A stretch of DNA of 64,000 nucleotides from positions 248,001 to 312,000 of the forward strand of contig CAJQUW010000872.1 of NCBI GenBank assembly GCA_907163375.1, in the 5' to 3' direction. Position 1 is the stretch's first letter. The number at the start of each line of letters is the position of its first letter. Source of the DNA: Prostheceraeus crozeri. Lineage: Eukaryota > Platyhelminthes > Polycladida > Euryleptidae. The position numbers and the translations under genes are program-made. Of the stretch, positions 7,266 to 20,108 are shown piece after piece. The notes beneath the pieces were generated by a model, which did no database searches, was not told where the DNA came from, and was given only the letters and a program-made list of their open reading frames with translations.

Positions 7266-10200
7266 ATAGGCGATGGTTACCGTATGGAAGGCTCTGATTG
7301 GGTAAATACCAACACCGCTTGTCCTCCCAGATACTTAAGGCCTTCTTCACTTGCGTCACTGTTCTCATCTCGTGGTGTTGGGATTGGAGGAGGGTTTGTG
7401 ACACTGTGGTAATGGAATGTTTTTCAAATGCGTCCACATAATTCTGATGTTTCACTTGTCGCTTCTTGGCTTGACATACCCCCTTCATGCGACAGTCGTG
7501 GATTTCTTCCTCATTGCCTTTGAGGACAATGTAAGAGTACATCTTGGCACTCAAACATACAAACTCCTTCACCCTATCCCCCACACACTCATCCTTGAAA
7601 CATCCCAAACGATTCGCATTCTCGGTACGTCTCTCTGGATGACTCACGGGATAATTTGAGGTATCGAGTACGCCTTTCGCCTCCGTATCAATAAAATTTC
7701 GGATGTTGTCAAACGAACGCAGCACTTCTTCACGTGTATACCGGCTGCGGACTTTGAGGAAGAAGGAGTCTGTGTCCCCACCAATGAGTTCCACTGAGGT
7801 GCACGTCTTGTTGGCTTTCCACTGGTCAAACAGCTTGTACATAATAATCTTGCTGTTGTCCAGGATGCATTGCCCGATATAAATGGGCTTGTTCAAGTCT
7901 ACCTTGGTCTTGCGCACATTCACCACCACGGCTTTGTCGCTGATGTTGAAGAAAGATCGGCAAAAGGGATGACGTGTCCATTTGCTAAATAAATTCGGTG
8001 ATCGTACAAAATAGTGCTTCCCATATTTCCGCACATTCTCCATCGTCTTGCCGTACAGTGCGTTCACCATCAACTTGTGGAGATTGCGGCGCATTTTCGT
8101 TGTTGCCTTGGCGCGTTCTTGCGTATGGTATTGAACATAGGGGTGAATATACGGTTCTTGGTTGAAGGAGATCCCGTAATGAACCTTGGTGATATGTAAA
8201 CCCTTCTCCACATAATACTTGAGAGCAGCGATATGTACCACATACTCTTTGCGATTTTCCTGCGTCATCATTAACTTGTTGGCTGAGTGAAAGGGTCGGT
8301 TCCCGTTCAACTCTTGCCATAGCTCTTGCATATAGGGAGACATGTCCTCCCATTTCGCCGTCCCGCGGTAAGGAGCCAATGGTAAATCTTCCGTGGCATC
8401 TTGGACGTATGGGGGATACTCCAAATCGACGCACAGTACATGATCCGTGGTGCCATTGACATTGTATCGTCTCACCCATTCGTCGTTGATGTCCACCAAG
8501 ACCTCCGGTCGTACCCAGGCAAAACAATCCTTCGACAAAGGTCACATCATGGCCGCACCGTATAAATTGTTCACATCGATATAAAACAGGTGAGTACCTT
8601 CTTCTGCTTGCGCGCGGTGCTGATTCACAAATGTCATCCCTCCACGAATCCCTGCTTCAAACACGCGGTACATATCCACGTCATGCAATTTCTCCAACTT
8701 GACCTGTGTCTTTTTAAAGAAAAATGAATAGGTCAAGCCAGGTGTGCCGAAATAGTGGATGGGGTCCAATGCAGACACGTTGCGTATTTCACTTCGAAAG
8801 TGTTCGAAGATGTCTGCAAGCAAGGCTACATCCACTGTCAAATAATAGTGGATATAATCTTCAAACGTGCTGCACCCCGCCTCTGTCCACGCCTTTTGTG
8901 CCACAGCATACTCATCCTCTTCCAACTCCTTCTCACTCAAATCATTGTAAAATGCTTCCTTCGGAGGCAATTGAGTCTCGTGGATACGATCCCAGCAGTC
9001 AAAATATGTATAGGGAAAATATCCTTTCCGAATAGATGTGTGATTGCAATTCGGATAGACGTTGCTCAATATGTGATTTGAGTGAGGAAAGTCGCTGATG
9101 GTCGTTGACAAATTGTTTAGAGAGTCTTTCAAAAACTGACATGAATCGATGAATCGGAGTTTATATATGTTATTGGATGGCATGGGAAGAAAGATGGTCA
9201 CTCCCAACGTCTTGTCTCCTGACACATAAATGGGATCGATCCTATACTTGTGATCCAACTTGGTAAACCCTTGTACAATCACCTGGTGACTGTCATATCC
9301 CTTCCAATTGTGAAACAATATGTTTAATGTGGTCCGGGATTGACGTCGTCGCAGGTTACATGCATTGCACAGGGTTTGTAGATATTTGCCCGTGATATGA
9401 TCGTGGTCTCGCACCTTTGTCGTAGGCCCATTCTTTTCACCTTGCTTCTGGGGTTTCACATCACATCCGCACATGTTACATTGAGCTGTCTGTTCATAGT
9501 CCCGCATATCAGCCTCCGTCAGTTTCATGTTACGCTTCGTCTCTTCCATGTGATGAAACATCGACATGCTCACCTGTCTGATGTGTGCAATAAAGGCTGG
9601 AATGCACTCATCCCCCTTATGGATCACCACCGATTCTTTCATGTCCAGCGCCGGATGCCACACCACATAGGATCCCATATACGCTGCCGTATGCTTCTTG
9701 GACACGGTATCAATCATGCTCTCAATGTCCGCATACATCACAGCGAGGGGTTGAGTGGTTTTCGCGTGGTCGATAAATTCGTGCGGTTTCGTATCTTCCG
9801 GGGTCGTTTCCATCTGAAAAAATCCTCCATCGCATTTGGCTTGATGTTCCAGACGTTCTTTGTGCGCCATGTCCTTTGTCTTTCCAAACTTTATACCCTT
9901 CTCGTAGAAATTGAATCGTAAACTACATAACTCGCATGTTTCAAAACGTTTCACTTGCGTTTGGCTCATGTTCCGATACCACATGCGAGCACATATCTGA
10001 AAATCCGTCACGGGAAGAAAATGACCAGACTGATCCTCCATATCGTACCGCGTCACCATCACCAGATGAACGATGCGTGTGTTCTCCTTCACAGCTTGAC
10101 GGACCGGGTATAATTGGCCCACAAATCCTTTACTGTCATGTACGTGGATACGAAGAATGATATTGTTCTTCTTTTCGAACTCCTGAATATCCCGTGTATT

Positions 10201-11196
10201 CATCAACCCCTCTGACGTCATCATGGAAAAGTCTAGATGATAATACTGGTTCAAATTCAACTTGCGCACTGCAGGAAGTCGATTCTGATAAATGTTATAG
10301 GATGTCTTGGTGCGGGAATCAACACGTCGAGGAATGCGATTGTCTTGGTAGGCAAGTGCATAGAGGACACTGTCTTGAAAACAATGTGATGTATACGTGT
10401 TGTGATCAAAGACACATATGCCTTTACAGAGCTTGATATCTCGGTGGATAGGAATCGGTGCGCCCATGCGAAAATTAGGGAAGGAACTTGTTTGAACCAG
10501 TAACTCCAACACTTCCTTCACCGCAAATCCTGATCCGTCTTCTTGATAGTCTTCAATAAATTCTTCAAACTTTGACACAATGTCACGGAACCATGTATCA
10601 AAGTTACGTGCTTGGACGCCTTCGTGAATGTATGAGGGTGTGGTGATGTCTCTCACTTCCTCTTCGCCCGTCGACATATCCATCTTGGCAAACCTGAGTC
10701 TCATACTCACAAACACTTTCACATCCTCGTGGGGGTGTTGCTGCACAATGACACGATACAAGTCCGCATACATTGCATTTAAATATACCTTCCATTCATT
10801 CGTGGCTTGATGAGGGGTAAATCGATAATTATATCCGCGACCGTCCATGATACGTTCTTCTTCCACAGCTGCACCGCCCTCTTGCATAAACTCAAACAGG
10901 TAGGGACACAAATGTTCATCCCATCCTTCCGCTTCAGCATTCACCACTGTATCGCAGTAGTGACATCGTCCCACACACGCATGCTTATGGTACGCCTCTA
11001 CGTCGAAACTTCCGTCGCAATCCAAACACAGCAAGTCATTGTCATCACCATAATTAAACGCGCGGCAATCGTGTTCGTTTCCATACCATTTACAGCATGT
11101 CCAACAATAGTTGCGACCCGTCTCCGCTGCTCCATGGGCAATACAGTCTTGAAAGCGAGAGAAGGACTGACAGCAGAATTCACACGTGTACTGCAT
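7015..11196 (-). pseudogene. Protein-primed family B DNA polymerase, one in-frame TGA
   Basis: The frame runs 11,196 to 7,015 (about 1,390 codons), interrupted only by TGA at 8,544-8,542. In order it shows Cys/His zinc-finger pairs (residues 1-110) and an OTU/peptidase-like CFQDSVLYALAY...HFLPVTDF region (about 270-400). Next come exonuclease I YADIES (about 489), an HNH-like DHDHITGKY...CNAC knot (about 602), exonuclease II FHNWKGYD and exonuclease III YLTVDVALLADIF. Polymerase motif A is YIDVNNLYG (Asp874). Past the stop come motif B (KLMVNALYGKTMENVRK) and motif C GGDTDS, then KMYS. This is the standard layout of Polinton polymerases, which replicate linear genomes from a protein primer. 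The TGA separates motif A from B and C, so the copy is inactive unless the stop is read through. The last 250 nt overlap the TBP-like gene, where the polymerase frame loses recognisable similarity. Confidence 0.92.
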
Positions 11197-11234
11197 GGTT
11201 AGAATGAGAATGAATTTCTCTGACAGCGCCTTCC

Positions 11235-11242
11235 TTATATAC
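11235..11242 (-). promoter_or_regulatory. TATA box of the polymerase gene
   Basis: The minus strand reads GTATATAAGG about 40 nt upstream of the polymerase ATG (11,196), the right distance for a start site leaving a leader of roughly 10 nt. An AP-1-like TGACTCA (11,250-11,256) and a CACGTG palindrome (11,260-11,265) lie just upstream. These are sequence matches only. The element's own TBP homologue makes a canonical TATA box here notable. Confidence 0.55.
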
Positions 11243-11262
11243 CCTGCTGTGACTCATCACAC

Positions 11263-11388
11263 GTGCTCGGCGCCGCGTGCTCCGATTGGTGCTCTGTGCT
11301 CTTACCCCAAGTGCGCCGATGCGTGGGCGTGTGCTCCGTTTCCTTTCCTCTTCGCAACCCGTGCTCTGATGCGTAGGCGTGTGCTCCG
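11263..11388. repeat. Cluster of GTGCTC repeats upstream of the polymerase
   Basis: GTGCTC occurs seven times in about 125 bp (11,263, 11,277, 11,289, 11,296, 11,331, 11,361, 11,381). Two 28-bp blocks at 11,311-11,338 and 11,361-11,388 are direct repeats exactly 50 bp apart with three differences. The cluster could be an upstream regulatory array of the polymerase promoter or part of the element's terminal region. The window gives no second end to compare. Confidence 0.65.
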
Positions 11389-11399
11389 ATAAAAGAGCA

Positions 11400-12237
11400 G
11401 GGCATGTACTTAAGTGCAAAGTGTGTGGAAAGGGGCTAGACTGTCCTACTTGTGCACATATACTTTTCGTTGCAAGCAACTTTTGTCGAGGAGTTGAATT
11501 TTCCCACGAGTATGCTACACGCACCGGAACGGTGTTTAAGTGTAAAGATCACCATGAAGAAGAGTGCAAAGGTAGAAGGAAGTAGGACCTGGGCGCAACG
11601 AGCTGCTGCGGGTGCACCATCTTGACAGATACTGAGCTTAGTAGGCCGAAGTTTAAGTGACGGCTGGCGCCGATGTCTCTGGTCCTTTTGGGTGCAGCAT
11701 TTGCTGTTTCACATAAACCAGCGATTTCGTTTATCAAGCGATTTTATTTATAGCAGATTTCTTGCATTTATTGATTACTCAATCACTCATAAGTCACGTA
11801 TGTCATCTGTAGCTACTTTTAGGAATTATCTACATTATTTTGTCACGACTTCAAATAAATTCATTTTCAATTGTCAACGCATTACATAGTTTCTTAACGC
11901 ACCTTGCGAATTTTGTCCAAGTATTGCGCCAAGAATTGTATGCACTGATTCATGTGATCAGCATGTAGGATTAACTCTAGATTGCCCATCTCTACACATG
12001 TCAAAAGAATTCTGTGGCTATGTTCATCAAAATAAATTGTTTCAACTAATTTTGTGCAATAGCTAATTTAATACATTGGTAAGATGGTTTACATTGCTTC
12101 ATCGTGTGTTTCAAATTTCAATTAAAATAAAATGATGAATTTCCTTTCAACGCCCATAAAAGGTATCTATTTGATTTAAAGTATGGAATTAGCTCTGAGC
12201 ATAAAAAAGTTTGTAGAATTAAGGAGGGTATTATCGA
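11400..12237. other. Right boundary zone of the viral element and start of host-like DNA
   Basis: Composition shifts from element-like to AT-rich host-like between about 11.4 and 11.75 kb. A Cys-rich open frame (11,370-11,585, plus strand) has no ATG and is not supported as a gene. No terminal repeat or target duplication could be identified. From 11.75 to 12.24 kb I see no gene. Confidence 0.5.
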
Positions 12238-12375
12238 GAAATGAGCGAGCAAGCGGCATTTTTTCATGATTTTGAGCGGTGAGCGAGCGAAAGGATTATT
12301 TTGAGGAAATGAGCGGAGAGCGAGCGACAGGGCGATTATGGGCAAATGAGCGATGAGCGAGCGAAAGCGGAATTT
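12238..12375. repeat. GAGCGAGCG minisatellite, about 3 to 4 units
   Basis: Diverged units of roughly 37-45 bp each contain GAGCG(G/A)TGAGCGAGCGA and an AT-rich spacer. The GAGCGAGC core appears at about 12,242, 12,282, 12,320 and 12,355. No coding function is apparent. Confidence 0.6.
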
Positions 12376-15300
12376 CGATCCGCTCAAAAACACTGCTCCA
12401 GGGTCTTGAAAAATGCATGAGATACGCATGCAGGTACACTGCCGCGAAGCTGATGGACATCGGGAAAATGATTCATCGAATAGGAATCTGAAATCAATAT
12501 TGCTTCCAAAATTGTAGATCTATAATGAAGAACTGAAGCGACTATTCCACAAATCCAAATCTTGAAATATTGATTGCATGAAGATTCGAAAGCATTCTTC
12601 GCAAAAAAATCTGAAATTACTGTAACCTGCTTAACCACCCTAATTTCTATGTGACTGAATTTATTTTGCTCAGTTCTTAGACTGAAAACCTAGATTAATC
12701 ATAACATTCCTCAGAGTTGTTGAAGCATCTTGCAAGACAGTCGAAAGTTGTCATTCCTGCAGCTGGTTCGCACCATATCAGCGGCGGTCTCATCTGCTGA
12801 AAGGATAGTCAGCATACTCCACGAGGTCTGTCTTAAGTCTGAATACCGATGTATCACACCTCAATCACGCTTAATAGTGCACTCACGTCTATTCCATTTC
12901 TACAAGCAATCTACAAGTAATCTTTGCAGTGGCATATGAGACCTATGAAGCCGAATATTCGAAAGTAGTCTTGTATATATACAGTACAATTATTTATTTT
13001 TTTTTATTACAGTTTGTACACAGTATGTAAAATACATTTTTTATTACAGTATTAAAAATATCCATTGCGCTTATCAGAAGGGAAAAATTTTGAAATATCT
13101 ATGCAATCGGCAAATTTACCGTCGAATCGAATGAAATCTCGAAGCCTCGCAGGTCGGTCCCTCCCTACTATGTGTATTTCAATTATCAGAAAATTTCTTG
13201 GCCATGATTGCTTTTTTCGTGATAAAGTTATCCCCTGAATTTTATAAAGGCCTTCTCTTCTTTGCCTTTTCTTTTGCTGCTTGCAGTTCGCTTTTCAATG
13301 ATTCTTTTTGCACCCTCGCTATAAATCATCTTTAGATCGAATAATCACAGAGCCGACATTTGACTCTGAAGCCACTTTTTATTTTCAACCTAAATATTAC
13401 TTGTATGACTTCATAGGTGACTATCCGTTCATATGCAGTGTATAGACTGCTTGTGCCACAAGTAAGCGATATTATGAATCCATGAATAATAGGCTTATAG
13501 TAGACTGCACTTAGGTATACTTTAGCCTGTTCGTCGAGCATACTAGCGATATATTTCAATTTTCATAATGCATGTAATACTTAAACGAATGCACATGGGC
13601 AAGCGAAACATTATCATTTACATTGAATGCATAGACTAACCAAATACTTTTCGTTGCCTCTACACAAACACATTGAAGACGGTTTTCATTGTAGTGCTGT
13701 GGTATGCAGATGACTTATTACCATACTCACTATGCAAACCCAGTTATCTAACTGTGCAATCTATATGACGCATAAGCATGTATCGTAATACTAATTACAC
13801 ATGTACCGGTAACACATGAAATGTAATGCCTTGAAAGTAAAGCGACACTGACTAGTATGAAGAAGATCCTCTTGTAACACGTTTGACGGTGATATCTGTT
13901 GTTGATATATAGCGCATAATTACAAGACCGATTTGTGAAGTACGATATCTCCTTGATAATTTATTCACCAATTTGGACACAGGAATGAGCTTGAATCGGA
14001 ATATCACTCCATGTTATAGTTTCCAAATCAGGGCCTAACATTGTTTCACAAACAAAATGCTAAAAATAGATTCACGATTTTAATGAAATTCTAAAACCTG
14101 GCTAACACACTCACTATTCCCTATTTATTTTACTGAGTTAATGAGCGAATTACGTCAGCCATGTAATTGAAGGGTCGGATGTATAACGGGATGAGCCACA
14201 TTTTTTTCAAAAACAGAGATATTTTATTCCATGTTATGATAGATCTGCTTCTTTTAACTGAGTTTAGCGTTTTCCGATTTGACGATGAACGTCCACGAAA
14301 GATGTTGCTTAAGGTCTTTCTAAGTGGAATCTTTCATTGGGTTATAATTGAGCCGACAACATATAGCAGCAATTGCCAATACTTATATGAGACTCGATAG
14401 TCCTCTTTATGTAGTCCATGCTGAGCTTCCATTGATATGCCGTTTCAATTAATATAATTTCAATCTGTACTTATATAATTATATATAAATATATATTATT
14501 TATTTTGATATTATGTTATATATTCTTATTAGTAATATGATATATTATATCATATTTATATATTAACATATTTAGTGAGACAAAACTTGGTATTGTCTCA
14601 CTAGGATTAGTGATAGAATATCCTAATTGTGCCACTCAGAAAATAATGAACTAATGATTTGAAAGATTTGAACTTGTAGATTGAAAGAGAAAGGCAAATA
14701 AATGTCATTTCAATGCATTAAATTAGATGAAAAATTAAAAGGCAATTAACATTCTGTAGTGCTGACAATATGATTTTATTAGATGCAGCTGCTTCTACTT
14801 CGTGAAAAGGATTGCTAGCATGAAAACTTCAGCTTGTCTTCTAAAACCATAAAAACCGGTGGTGATTTAATTCGAAATAAGTAATGTGGACTAAAAAAGG
14901 ACAGTTTTTTCAAAGATAATTTAAAGACAATTTAATCTAAATTTCAAAACTGATTTTAATTTCTAGCATTAATCTTCAATTTTAAAGCTGAATGCCACAA
15001 ATTTTCTGGAAGATAAAATCTTGATAAAAGTAGAAAATGTGAACAAGGATTTTTTCAGTTAAATAAGTATATTAGGCGAATGGGATCAAATCAAATGACA
15101 CCTCAATTAACATTTCTTATTGGACGCGTACTGAAATGGAGGAGCTTCGATAAATAAGCGGCAATGTACGTTAGTTTTAAGAATGAGCACGCAAAAGGGG
15201 ATGTGCTACATAACTTGGGTTACATGTTTTCAATTGGCCGCCTGTATGAGTAGGTCTCATGCGTCTTTAGCTTCACTACTTGATAAGCTGATAACTCATG

Positions 15301-16270
15301 CGCATAGACTCGCATTCTCTGACGTTCAGGAGACTAGCATGCATAGCTTTTGTATGATGATATTTCAAAACCTTTAAATTGCTCTTAAGTAAAATTTTGA
15401 AAGTGTGGCTTTTCAACAAGTAAGTAATACCAGTAAGTATCCCCTTATTCGCCCAAGCCCTTCAATTGTTGAAATTGGTCAATTTATGGAAAATTTATTT
15501 CCTAATTTGTAGGCTATATCTGTTTGCTGACTTATTAAGTGTATTACTATCTTCACCACCAGAGTTATGTAAACTACTGGCAGAAAATGAACAATATGTA
15601 AATCCTTGCTATTGATTCGACAGATGCATTGACGAGGTTTACATGCATCAGCAATATACACGTATTTCTGTTGATATAAATGATGAAAACCAAAGAAAGA
15701 GTTAATCGACAAAGTGGTTAAGTCTACAAGTATGAGCTCTTTACAACCTCGTCGATTAACGTTCTCTTCGAGTATTTCCTACGACGAACTACCTGATCAA
15801 AATGATAGAAACCAGGACTTACCCCAACGATGCAGACTTTGCATTCAATACAATCCATTGTATGAACTCGCGAAAGTGGCAGTTAGTATGCAAATGAAGC
15901 CATTAGTTTGATATGACACAGACGCTGCAGTGATGCGAGACGATAATGTTTAATCAATCGCCCGTGATTTATCTATCATTCTCGTCTTTCTAAAATTAGA
16001 ATACTATTTATCTCAGCTGTAGCAAATATGACAACTTGCTAGCATGCTGCTTATATATTTAGACAGAGCCTACAGCCTATATTATTTGCTACGCTCTGAT
16101 CTAGTTCATTGCATTGCAAGATTAAGCAGTTATTGATAGTGCAGTCAATATTGTGACATTGAAAAGACATTCAAATGGTCTATTCATAAAAGTTGAGACT
16201 TCACGTTTAAATGATAATTAACAGCATCGCTGCATCGAGGAAATGCTTCTCCATTTTCAATAGAATTTTG
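12376..16270. other. AT-rich non-coding DNA
   Basis: Only short unsupported frames are present. The tract at about 14,460-14,580 is almost pure A/T. No exon with convincing splice sites or similarity was recognised. Confidence 0.5.
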
Positions 16271-16273
16271 CTG

Positions 16274-16345
16274 TCCACTTTTGGTCAATTGATGTAACCA
16301 TGGTTGCATCATGGTTGATGTCCACTTTTGGTTGTAACCATGACC
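16274..16345. repeat. Small direct duplication around GTCCACTTTTGGT
   Basis: GTCCACTTTTGGT occurs at about 16,275 and 16,319, each followed closely by a TGTAACCATG-like segment. This is a local duplication of about 45 bp with drift. Confidence 0.5.
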
Positions 16346-16773
16346 AAATATGACGATGATGTAATACGGGAGCAAATGTAAATAAAAAACTCGCCTAATT
16401 CGACGACAATTCTAAATCCAGAATGATGTCAGTATATCTCAGGGTTGAATCCGGGTCCGGATCTTCCGGAGGCTTTGGGTCAAGCAGACCGGCGTACCCG
16501 GACAAGACGGGAACCGTATGACCCAGACGGTCCCGTTGAACCGAAAATTTTTTCCACATATTTATAATTTTAAAAAAAACAGTGGGTCTATACCTATACA
16601 AAGTGCAAAATTATCATGACAAAATTGTCTCAGGGAAAGACTTAAAATAAAATTTAAAAAAAGCAGGAACGATCTGAACAACATTTATAAAGGTATGTTT
16701 CTGTTAAAATTTTTGCCGGAAAATCAATTTACTTTGACAGTTTGAGACTACCTGCAGGAACTGTAAGAGGCAA

Positions 16774-17025
16774 TTGGTTTTCCGACAGAAGACAAAAAAA
16801 ATTAGAGACATTTTGAAACACTACCTTTACACTTTTCCTTTTGATGTCACTGTTGGGCTGCACCAGGGATGGGCTTCGAGTCCATGTCTCTTCCTGCTGG
16901 CCTTAGATGTGACAACTGGTCCCCCAAAAGACAAGCTCTACGCTGACAATCTGGTGATTTGTAGGGATTCTCCAACAGCAATACAAAATAGGTTTGAGGT
17001 GTGGCGCAAGGCAAACGCAAATTAA
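16774..17025 (+). pseudogene. LINE reverse transcriptase fragment
   Basis: An 83-codon fragment contains FDVTVGLHQGWASSPCLFLL, a decayed version of the LINE motif G-V/L-x-Q-G-S-x-L-S-P-x-L-F. It then has KLYADNLVI (the Y-A-D-D catalytic box with the second Asp changed to Asn) and a W-R-K-A helix. This is the palm of a non-LTR reverse transcriptase. The flanks are too decayed to follow. It is a dead fragment. Confidence 0.8.
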
Positions 17026-17029
17026 CTAG

Positions 17030-19830
17030 AGAGCAAAATATTGCAGACGATTAATACCAGCTAGCTTGATTGCTAGATAGGAGCACAAGCATAATGTAAA
17101 GTGATAAACAACCTTAATGACGAAGTTGAATTGATGAATTGAAACTAACATTAACTGTATGGTTGAAAGAACATGGCATATTTTAGAGCCATGTTTTTTC
17201 TTTTTTCCAATTTTACAAAGTAGACAAAACGAAATTTTACTGCAAGACACGACTGAAAACTTGATAAAAAGTTAACATTCCGTGCTAGATAGGCTCATGA
17301 AAAAGATTGCGCAAAAATATTAGGAAGGTGCAGTCCTAAATGATGTTAGTTCCTAATGGAAGAGGCTATGAAGAAACAATAAATACATCGGATGTACTAG
17401 AGGAGATAATAAACATCGGATGTACTAGAGGTAATCACTTAAATTTTGTCGCTGTTCGTTCATTCACAGAAGTTTCGAAGTCTTAAAATACACGGGAACC
17501 CACAGGCTTTATGACCCGTGCATGAGGATCGTCTACTCACTATGTCAACCAATTTTAAAACAATCTGAAAAATCTCCCCATACTATCAAAGAATGCATCA
17601 TAATCAAAAAATATTTGAGATATTCTTTTCAGCTCAAAACTCATTCGACTCATTTCAGAGTGTTCACTTCCTTTTAAGTGTTTGCCTATCTTATAGCCAT
17701 TCCAATTACCATGAAGGTCATTCATCAACTGAATTGACTTCCTCATTGGCTTCATCTAGAATTGGACAACCTTCCTATAAGCAAAAATTTGCAAGTCAAC
17801 GGTCCAAAGCATTGTGATGCATTAAGCATGAAACACATGTGACATGCAAAATTAGAAAAAAATTAATTTCTATGAACTTCTCATAACCGCAAAACTGTTG
17901 ACCACACTCAGAGGTTTAAAATGGTAAATCGCATTTGAAAATTGGTTGGATTGTCACTGATCTACAACACTTCAAAAAATAGGGACATCTAATTTGACTC
18001 ACGCTGTAAAATTCTTTAATATCAGATAAACAGCTTTTGCTTTTACGGATACTTTCAGTTCAGACAATAAAAATACAGTGAAACTGATTTTAACTGTCTA
18101 TTTGATCGGATATTTGCTGCTTGCAGTGTACCTATATACCGGCATGTGAAACCAATCAACAAAAATCAATTAGAATCAATACTATTTGCGTCTAATGTAT
18201 CATTTGCGTCAAAATTACCGACTTGTGCATCTTCACGCATGTGAAGTGACAAATTCACTTTGTACAAAAGCTTTTCTGTCACATTGAAAACCTCTATAGA
18301 TAGTGTATGCATGGGGCCATAGGCGAAAATATTACGTCATCATGCACTCAAACTGCGTTAAATACTTGCAGTGGATTGAAAATTGATAACACTGCTCTGT
18401 AAAGTAATCATAATAGAAATTAAGATAATGCATGCATATCGCATATAAGTGATATTCAATATCTCATATTGATTAGGAATCTGATTGCGTGATAATATGT
18501 ACATGTAAGATAAAATGAAAACATGCCTGGTTGAAATTTCTGTATTTGATCCTCGCAGATGTGCATGTAGTCTATTTTCAAACACTGATAACTGCACTTC
18601 GACGTACTGTATTGAACACTCGACACCGTCATCGTGTGAGCAGTATGCTGGAATATAGCTAGAATTACATATGTACCAATGCACCTTTATAGACTAAATG
18701 ACAGCGCTACAATTTCTACAAGCAGGCATCCACTGGTATCGTTTAGTAGGAATATTTCAAGTAGCAAAGTGTGTGTTGTTGGCCTATCATGTTTACATTA
18801 TTAGGCTGGCTTTATGCATCGATAGTGTTCTTAATTAAATAAGCTATCTTAGGCCTGACTAGATGAGAGCAGTAAGCCTACGAGAAAAAAGGGCATATCA
18901 TGACTTCTAATAAGGAAGGCAGCTTTGTTTTTAAAAATTCAAATTAACTGTATATATAGTAGTCTGATATCATAGATTGTAGACCTACTAGTATGTGTAC
19001 AGCACTTTCTTTTAATTATCTAATAACAGAAATTCCCCCTTAAAGTTGCAAGTTCCATGGAGGTATTAAGACTTGATTTAGGCCTATCATGCATGTACAC
19101 AGTAGACTAGCGGTGGCATAGAATGTCCCCTAACCTATCTAGTGAGGGTTTCTGTCGGCTAAGCTTATCACAGATATTTGTCTCATGGGAATTATTATGG
19201 GAAAAATCGTAAATTTTGAAAAATCCTGTGTGAATGGGAATTCCCACTGGAATCCTGCAGGAATGAAACGAAGAAATTTCTTCTCAAGGCCAGCCTGGTA
19301 CAGGGAATAGTTGAGACTTATGTGCCACGCAATGTACTTTCAATATACTGCAGTTACCATATGCTATAGGCCCACATAACCACACATCTTGACATATTTC
19401 TTAAGCTCTATCTAGGAATGGGACTTCCTTTACCCAGGATTTTGATGTACACAAATGAATTTGCATTCATTCGTGCCCATATGCGTGTTAGGAATTTGAA
19501 AAATAGTCATGAATTAGAAAACTTTGAAGATTTCACATTATTATAAATAATCTTGTCCAGACAACAGTTGGAAGTGAAAGCGGAACAACACTGTTGGAAA
19601 TATAAATGCTTGTTCAATATCAAAAATACAGGCTTTCGAATAATATCATTTTTGAAATCGTAGTACCAAACATCGATTACTAGAAATAGAAAATGATTTC
19701 ATGTCTAAAAAGAGTTCTTGGAGTTCTAGAATTAAATATCGGAATGGCTGACATTAGTTTTGTTGAACTGGTTATTAGTGTTAGATGATTTCTATAATAA
19801 CAGTTCAAAACAAAATAAATTTGTGTAACG
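17030..19830. other. Non-coding, nothing recognised
   Basis: AT-rich sequence with short frames only. No motif, repeat boundary or exon was supported. Confidence 0.5.
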
Positions 19831-19986
19831 AAATACATAGGATTTTGTTATCCTCTCTATTTCTTAAAAGCAAATGATCTGATCCGGCAGACGCGAAGTT
19901 TTGCAGTAGGTTAGAGGTGTACTATGCTATGTGAAAGTTTTGCGTACTACCTCGTTCCCTGCACAACTTCACGCTGGCTCCCGGAC
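19830..19986. repeat. Solo terminal repeat of a TA-flanked MITE
   Basis: The right edge ends CTGGCTCCCGGAC followed by TA (19,987-19,988). It matches the terminal repeats of the complete element at 27,941-28,670, including inner segments such as CATAGGATTTTGTTAT and TTCCCTGCACAACTTCACG. No partner arm was found nearby, so this is a one-ended copy. Confidence 0.65.
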
Positions 19987-20108
19987 TACATTGGACCAAG
20001 CAACTAACTAAAACACTGAACTGATATGCTAAGCTGCTGTTAATAGAACATTACCAACGAACAATTTTTCATTTTTCTCTCGAGGATTACGTAATCATTG
20101 CCTCAACC

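Larger units (their letters stand above)
1..11600. mobile_element. Polinton/Maverick (adintovirus-like) integrated element, right part, decaying
   Basis: The segment encodes the hallmark set of Polintons and adintoviruses: protein-primed family B polymerase, adenain-type protease, double-jelly-roll capsid protein and penton-like proteins. Structural genes run rightward and polymerase/accessory genes leftward, meeting at about 6.1 kb. The left end is cut by the window edge, so the integrase and FtsK/HerA-type ATPase expected for this family are not visible. They may lie upstream or be lost. The right end is not resolved: coding density and base composition change to host-like between about 11.4 and 11.75 kb, and no terminal inverted repeat or 6-bp target duplication can be tested without the other end. 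Several genes carry stops or frameshifts and others are open, so this is a damaged but fairly recent copy. An assembled viral contaminant is less likely, because ordinary host repeats follow directly. Confidence 0.9.

Noticed and set aside
11370..11585. Cys-rich 70-codon plus-strand frame just past the polymerase promoter
   Set aside because: There is no ATG in the frame and no recognisable zinc-ribbon spacing. It lies in the boundary zone of the element and may be chance.
15714..15911. 65-codon plus-strand frame with plausible composition
   Set aside because: No motif and no clear splice sites. Cannot be called a gene from the sequence alone.
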